Of a stretch of 10,757 bases of DNA, positions 6,290-10,757 are shown piece after piece (within the stretch, counting starts at the first letter, position 1; each line of letters opens with the position of its first letter). Position numbers and translations under genes: made by a program. Below the pieces are notes generated by a model that was given only the letters and a program-made list of their open reading frames with translations, was not told where the DNA came from and searched no databases. The stretch lies in NCBI GenBank assembly GCA_029934875.1, contig JAOZLK010000018.1:1-10757 (forward strand), given 5' to 3'. This DNA comes from Bacteroidales bacterium. GTDB taxonomy: Bacteria; Bacteroidota; Bacteroidia; Bacteroidales; GCA-2748055.

Positions 6290-8914
6290 CTATTCCTCCC
6301 GTTCAAGCAACATGGCATTGAAAAGCAGTTTGAACGATGCCTGGGTTGAAACCCTGAACTGGGGTCCAAAACCATAGAAGACAAATTGTCCCTTGCCCTT
6401 TCTCATCCATATCATTGCCGCCTTGGATCCCATCTTCTCTGCATTGGATCCATAGCCACTCATCACCACATCCTTTTCGGGATAGCTTCCGATTACCCTC
6501 CGGTCGGTATCAAACATGGGAACGGAGGTTCGGAAGACCGGCCTCCCACGGGTGAATACTCCGATTTGTTGGGGCATTCCTATGGTCAGCGGGTGATCTT
6601 CAATTAAATTGAGCTTTACAAGGCTTCCGGGCACATAGAGTCCATCCTTGCTTAGCTGGGCAGAAATATCGCTGAAGGGTAGCTGAAATTCTTCCTCTGC
6701 ATCCTTTTTCTTGATCTTCATCAATCCCTCAAAAAGACGGACCGACCTGCCCCAGGCGATAATGATGCCACCCTCATCGCTGAAGGTCATCAACTTCTCC
6801 ATTCCCTCCTTCTCCATTCCCTTCACATAGTCGGGGTGATAGCTACCCATGTAATATGAATCCCCCGATTTTCGTTTCCCGGTCATCAGGATCGATTTGT
6901 CATTATCGGGAAAAATAAGCACATCATAGGATCCGGCCAGGTCGGCTCCTTTCACATCTTCAGGGTGCAGCACTTTATAAGGGATATGGTAGGTATCGAA
7001 GAGGTAGCGGGTCCAACCTGCATCCATATCATGAAAATAAGTCTCAAGCAGCGCGATCCTGGGCATGGAAAGCGGATCCCCATAGAGGGCCCTTTTGTCA
7101 GAGATCATCCCCGGCGTGAAAGGCAGCGATTCATAGAGAGCGCTCCAGTCCTCCTTTTGGGCCGAATTTTCAAAAACTATGAAACTGCCCGCCGGGTAAT
7201 TTTCATCTTTCAACTCCAGGTCATCCTTTAGGCGTTCCACCTTCATCCCCTTTTCCATAGCCAGGAAGGCAGCCCTGTAAGACTCGTTTGAATTTGCGTT
7301 GAGGACCAGGGCAGAGCACATGCTCTCCATGGGCTCCCTTAGTTTGAAATCTCCCTCGATGGGAATCAAACTTGCCTCCAGTTTTTTACTGCGAACATCG
7401 ATTTCGTGGGATCTTACATTCCTGTGCAAAGGAAGCGACCAGCTGGTAATGTCGTAGGGCTTGATAAGTTCTCCACCGGGCGTGTAATGCCTCTCCGGGA
7501 ACTCCTGGGTTTCCATTACCTCCTTTATAAAAGCGCGGAAGGGCTGGGCCAGTGGGATTACTACATCGCCCTCCTGGTACAGTCTCCCGTCAAGGTTCAG
7601 ATCGGTCTCAAGGGTGTAAGAACGAACTCCGTGCTCCTTCATAAGCCCTACCAGCTTGACCAGCTCGCCCCGATCATGCTGTTTTAGCGGAAGGATGTAA
7701 TAATAAGGAGCTTCTGTTTTACCTGCCTCCACCTGCTCACGGCACATGCGGTTTCTGAACCTGAGAATGTCTTCCCGGTAAAGTGATGCAGTTTTTATGA
7801 TCGAGGTAGTGGAGGATATCTCGTACTCCACAATATCTCCCAATCGCCACCATCCCCCTTCCCAGGGAAGGAGCATATTGATGCTCTTCTTATACTCAGA
7901 AAGGCCCTTGCCCCCTACCCTCAGTTCAGAGGGTTCGATATAAATCGGCGAGGCTGTCTGTACGCTGGCTGCCTCGGTCAGGAAGCCGATAACATTCTTC
8001 CAGATACAGGTTTCGGTGGAACCGGGCCAGTAATCGTCAAAGAGGTAATGCTGAGCCACCCCGGCCAGTCCGTCGGCCGTCATGTCAGTGGCCATATGCT
8101 GACCGAAAACACCTCCCCAGTGAAAAACACCGGCCGGCACATTCTCGGCGATGGGATCGTGATTGGGTGGCACGAAATACCTGACTCCTGTAGATCCCAT
8201 CTGGTGCTTTTCTACCATTACCTGGGGAAACCATGTCTGGTTATAGATACTGGCAATGGCCCTGCTGTCTTCCTGTGTAAGAATCACAAAATCCCGGTTG
8301 TTGTCATGACCCACATATTTATGGTAAACCTGGGGCAGGGAGGCCCCCTCGTACTTGGTACCCACATGCTTCTTATAGTTCTCCACGATGAGGTCCATTC
8401 CGTCGGGATTGTGACAGGGCACCATCATGTAGACCACGTTGTTGAGCCATTCCAGCTTCCGGGGATCTGTGGTGGTGGCATAATCATAGGCCACCAGGGG
8501 TGCCGATTGAGACGGGGCCACCTCGGTGGAGTGCATGGAGAGTGTGGCCAGTACGAATGTCCTGCCGCTTGTGACCATTTCCTCCAGCTTCTCTTCTGGA
8601 AGATCAGGGTTGAGTGCCAGCTCACGATTGATCTCTTTCAGCGAATTCAGCCTGGAGATATTCTCTTCGCTGGAGATAAATGCAATATACATGGTCTTCC
8701 CCATGGGTGAGGCCCCGATTTTTTCCAGCTTAATCCTGGGTGACTGTACGTCAATTTCCTGCAGATAAGAAATTAGCTGTTCGTAGGTGAACAGTTCCCG
8801 GTCCGATCCCGGTTCAAAACCAAAAAAATCCGCAGGTACGGTCACTGATCCCTCCTGGGCCGATACTCGTATCAGGGCAAGCAGCATCATGGCTGCAATA
8901 AAGATTTGTTTCAT
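6290..8914 (-). CDS. Secreted M14-family zinc carboxypeptidase
   Basis: An 874-residue exported metallopeptidase. A signal peptide (1-19, ending VSA before Gln20) is followed by the M14 domain to about residue 340. Zinc ligands are His128 and Glu131 (HSTE) and His237 (EKHQMG); the substrate-binding Asn-Arg pair lies in HDNNRDF (203-209); Glu314 in FLTEAAS is the expected catalytic glutamate. NPDGMD (169-174) is also typical. Residues about 620-790 look like a glutamine-amidotransferase-like fold (IALLETYFHDMDAGWTRYLF, then YDVLIFPDND and GGIIIAWG), an arrangement common in large Bacteroidota M14 enzymes. It probably trims peptides from the C-terminus in the periplasm or outside; the natural substrate is unknown. 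No type IX sorting tail is evident. The stop is one base from that of the convergent antiporter gene. It lies 35 bp downstream of the aldehyde dehydrogenase gene and may be co-transcribed with it. Confidence 0.9.
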   Translation of the reverse strand: MKQIFIAAMMLLALIRVSAQEGSVTVPADFFGFEPGSDRELFTYEQLISYLQEIDVQSPRIKLEKIGASPMGKTMYIAFISSEENISRLNSLKEINRELALNPDLPEEKLEEMVTSGRTFVLATLSMHSTEVAPSQSAPLVAYDYATTTDPRKLEWLNNVVYMMVPCHNPDGMDLIVENYKKHVGTKYEGASLPQVYHKYVGHDNNRDFVILTQEDSRAIASIYNQTWFPQVMVEKHQMGSTGVRYFVPPNHDPIAENVPAGVFHWGGVFGQHMATDMTADGLAGVAQHYLFDDYWPGSTETCIWKNVIGFLTEAASVQTASPIYIEPSELRVGGKGLSEYKKSINMLLPWEGGWWRLGDIVEYEISSTTSIIKTASLYREDILRFRNRMCREQVEAGKTEAPYYYILPLKQHDRGELVKLVGLMKEHGVRSYTLETDLNLDGRLYQEGDVVIPLAQPFRAFIKEVMETQEFPERHYTPGGELIKPYDITSWSLPLHRNVRSHEIDVRSKKLEASLIPIEGDFKLREPMESMCSALVLNANSNESYRAAFLAMEKGMKVERLKDDLELKDENYPAGSFIVFENSAQKEDWSALYESLPFTPGMISDKRALYGDPLSMPRIALLETYFHDMDAGWTRYLFDTYHIPYKVLHPEDVKGADLAGSYDVLIFPDNDKSILMTGKRKSGDSYYMGSYHPDYVKGMEKEGMEKLMTFSDEGGIIIAWGRSVRLFEGLMKIKKKDAEEEFQLPFSDISAQLSKDGLYVPGSLVKLNLIEDHPLTIGMPQQIGVFTRGRPVFRTSVPMFDTDRRVIGSYPEKDVVMSGYGSNAEKMGSKAAMIWMRKGKGQFVFYGFGPQFRVSTQASFKLLFNAMLLEREE

Positions 8915-8949
8915 ACAAAGGCTTTGTTTTTGATATTACAGATCACTCA

Positions 8950-10308
8950 TCAATCGATCCAGACGGTCTTAATATTAGTAAATTCCCTGATTCCCTCCAT
9001 GGATAACTCACGACCGAAACCAGAGTTCTTCAAACCGCCAAAGGGAAGCCTGGGATCCGATCTTACCATTGCATTGATAAAGACCGCTCCCTCCTGGGCC
9101 TCCTCAATAAACACTTTTGCCACAACATCAGACTGAGTAAATAACTGCATGCCCAGGCCAAACATTGATTTATTGGATAGCTCCAGGGCATTCTCCGGCG
9201 AATCGGCCAGGGTGACGGCAAATACAGGCCCAAACACCTCTTCATCAAACAATGGCATACCCGGCCTAACTCCTGTAAGCAGGGTCGGATCATAGAAGGC
9301 GCCATTGCGATGCCCTCCACAGACTAATTTCGCACCCATTTCCACAGAACGCTTCACCTGTTGTTCTATTTCCTTGGCCTGTTTTACTGAAGACAGAGGC
9401 CCCACATCCGTTTTTTCATCCATGGGATCTCCAGTGACCAGGCGTAAAATCCTTGATTCAAGTGCCGGTATAAAATCCTCTGAGATCCATGATTCCAGGA
9501 TAAATCTTTTGGCAGCAATACAACTCTGCCCACCGTTTTGCATCCTTGCCGGAATAGCAATATTCAATGCCAGCTCCTGGTTGGCATCATTGAGAACCAC
9601 AAAGGCATTGTTCCCGCCCAATTCAAGTACGCACTTCTTCAGGTGAAGTCCAGCCTGGGCAGCAACAGCCCTCCCGGTAGCTTCACTTCCCGTAAGCGAG
9701 ACAGCCCTCACATATTCACTGGCAATTACACCTGCCACCCTGTCTGAGCCAATGGCCAGGTTCTGGAAGATACCCTCCCCAAGGCCTGCTTCTGCAAATA
9801 TCTCCTCGATAGCAAGAGCACAAGCCTGAACATTGGATGCATGCTTCAGAAGAAAGGTATTCCCTGCCATCAGCACCGGTGCAGCACACCTGAAGACCTG
9901 CCAGAAGGGGAAATTCCAGGGCATTATTGCAAGTACTGGCCCAAGTGGCTCATATATCACCCTGCTTTCCTCAGCCTCTGTTTCCACCTCCCTGTCGCCT
10001 AAAAACTCCTCAGCGTGATCAGCATAAAACTCACAAACCAGGGCACACTTCCGAACCTCCGCCTCAGCTTCCTTTACCGCCTTGCCCATCTCACCGGTGA
10101 TTAATTCGGCCAGGACCCGGCTGCGCCCCCGAAGAAGTTCAGCCACCTTCTTCAATAGCTTTCCCCTTTCCTGAAAAGTACTCAGGCGATATTTCAGAAA
10201 GGCAGTACCGGCCCTCCCAAGGCGCACTGTCAGTGCAATATCCGACAGCTGCGGGTAGCTGACCACCCGGGATGAGTTGTAGGGATTAATGCTTTTCAGA
10301 ACAGACAT
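8950..10308 (-). CDS. Aldehyde dehydrogenase, succinate-semialdehyde type
   Basis: A 452-residue NAD(P)+-dependent aldehyde dehydrogenase, cytoplasmic. It has the full catalytic set: Asn132 (MPWNFP), Lys155 (LLKHAS, cofactor), GS at 207-208 (LTGSEATG), the general base Glu229 (LELGG), the nucleophile Cys263 (GGQSC) and Glu357 (EEVFGPV). The length and the motifs GEMGKAVKEAEAEV, KHASN and FGGLKNSGFGRE match the short succinate-semialdehyde dehydrogenase group (GabD/Sad-like) found in Bacteroidota; substrate choice within this superfamily cannot be settled from motifs. The ATG at 10306-10308 fits the normal N-terminus (INPYN close to the start). No gabT or other pathway gene is nearby; the next gene in the same direction is the secreted peptidase, 35 bp downstream, with no evident metabolic link. 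Confidence 0.92.
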   Translation of the reverse strand: MSVLKSINPYNSSRVVSYPQLSDIALTVRLGRAGTAFLKYRLSTFQERGKLLKKVAELLRGRSRVLAELITGEMGKAVKEAEAEVRKCALVCEFYADHAEEFLGDREVETEAEESRVIYEPLGPVLAIMPWNFPFWQVFRCAAPVLMAGNTFLLKHASNVQACALAIEEIFAEAGLGEGIFQNLAIGSDRVAGVIASEYVRAVSLTGSEATGRAVAAQAGLHLKKCVLELGGNNAFVVLNDANQELALNIAIPARMQNGGQSCIAAKRFILESWISEDFIPALESRILRLVTGDPMDEKTDVGPLSSVKQAKEIEQQVKRSVEMGAKLVCGGHRNGAFYDPTLLTGVRPGMPLFDEEVFGPVFAVTLADSPENALELSNKSMFGLGMQLFTQSDVVAKVFIEEAQEGAVFINAMVRSDPRLPFGGLKNSGFGRELSMEGIREFTNIKTVWID

Positions 10309-10514
10309 AGTATGAAATATGTTTCAGGTCTTTTTTGCTGCAATCTGCAATTTAGAAGAAAGAGGGGGATTATCAAAACATGAAAGAGCTCAGCGGCCCC
10401 ATCGAACAATGTTAAATATATGTCAAAAAGGCGAATAAAAACTACCAGTCATAAATTATGGATTACCTTATCTGCCTAATAATCAATACCAATATATTAA
10501 TCAAACCACAAAAA
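10309..10514. other. Divergent intergenic region
   Basis: The region carries the leaders of the leftward dehydrogenase and the rightward secreted-protein gene. A short dyad TGAAA/TTTCA (10313-10317 and 10322-10326) sits just upstream of the dehydrogenase start and could be a weak operator or chance. I looked for TAnnTTTG boxes on both strands and found no good match. The stretch from about 10410 on is AT-rich, as expected for a promoter. Confidence 0.4.
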
Positions 10515-10757
10515 ATGAAAAAAGGAATCTACACAATTGCACTACTTTTAATTTGCATTGTAACAGCAAATGCACAGTCCGACTACAAAATGTATCTTCA
10601 GATTATGCTGGAGCCTGAACTGGATCAAATCTCTCTCTTTGAGAATAACCTGGCCGAACACAACAAAAAATACCACTCCGAGGGATTCATGCATGCAGAT
10701 GTATGGACCATCTTAAGCGGTTCGAATTCGGGAAAATATGCCTTATTCATGGGCCCT
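10515..10757 (+). CDS. Small secreted protein, partial (runs off the window)
   Basis: The first 81 codons of a gene cut by the window edge. Residues 1-20 form a signal peptide (MKKGIYTIALLLICIVTANA) with Gln21 next. The mature part reads YKMYLQIMLEPELDQISLFE, then NNLAEHNKKYHSEGFMHADV and SGSNSGKYALFMGP. A long-chain contact residue pattern H-N-K-K-[YF]-H, followed by W and SGKY...MGP, recurs in a Bacteroidota family of small exported proteins that I recall as resembling dimeric alpha/beta-barrel (NIPSNAP-like) folds; no function is known to me. It is the first gene rightward of the dehydrogenase and shares its upstream region. Confidence 0.72.
   Translation, partial: MKKGIYTIALLLICIVTANAQSDYKMYLQIMLEPELDQISLFENNLAEHNKKYHSEGFMHADVWTILSGSNSGKYALFMGP

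Noticed and set aside
8048..8710. 220-codon open frame on the plus strand
   Set aside because: It lies antisense to the catalytic domain of the M14 peptidase; the His/Gly-rich translation is a by-product of that gene's codon use.

Overview
The window looks like a Bacteroidota chromosome, probably from the Bacteroidales/Marinilabiliales side. The signs are: four signal peptides that all place Gln right after the predicted cleavage site, poor Shine-Dalgarno sequences, promoter-like TAnnTTTG boxes, secreted proteins with FG..AG 'head' repeats, a DUF2683-like/YoeB pair, and a CHC2-Toprim primase of the type found on Bacteroidota mobile elements. The call rests on sequence character only; no rRNA or marker gene is present.

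The left third (about 1-3700) is an accessory, decaying region. Bases 1-455 are AT-rich and hold protein-like stretches spread over three frames, probably a dead gene. Two small secreted proteins follow (456-872 and 886-1101). The first carries the helical tail usually seen at the C-terminus of S74-type (tail-fibre chaperone) proteins; the second is a head-repeat protein cut short after three repeats. A leftward three-gene unit comes next: an XRE regulator, a DUF2683-like antitoxin and an intact YoeB toxin. Upstream of it lies a two-way promoter region with a near-perfect 33-bp dyad. To the right is a rightward CHC2/Toprim primase gene broken by several frameshifts and an internal deletion that removed the Toprim core. 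At about 3360 the primase runs directly into the last 114 codons of an MscS-type mechanosensitive channel gene, which has lost its front. This junction is the most notable structural feature of the window.

The right two thirds (3700-10757) are ordinary, intact core-type genes. An ancillary flavoprotein (KefF/KefG type) and a KefB/KefC-type K+/H+ antiporter form an operon 11 bp apart. With the MscS remnant just upstream, the ancestral cluster was probably an ion and osmotic stress locus. Convergent to it, with one base between the stop codons, is a secreted M14-family zinc carboxypeptidase with all active-site residues, preceded in the same direction by an aldehyde dehydrogenase of the succinate-semialdehyde dehydrogenase type. 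The window ends in the start of a small secreted protein read rightward.

I found no tRNA, rRNA, CRISPR array, transposase or integrase. I see no convincing new multi-gene system. The points most worth a second look are the primase/MscS fusion, the XRE operator region with the toxin-antitoxin operon, and the split head and stalk proteins.
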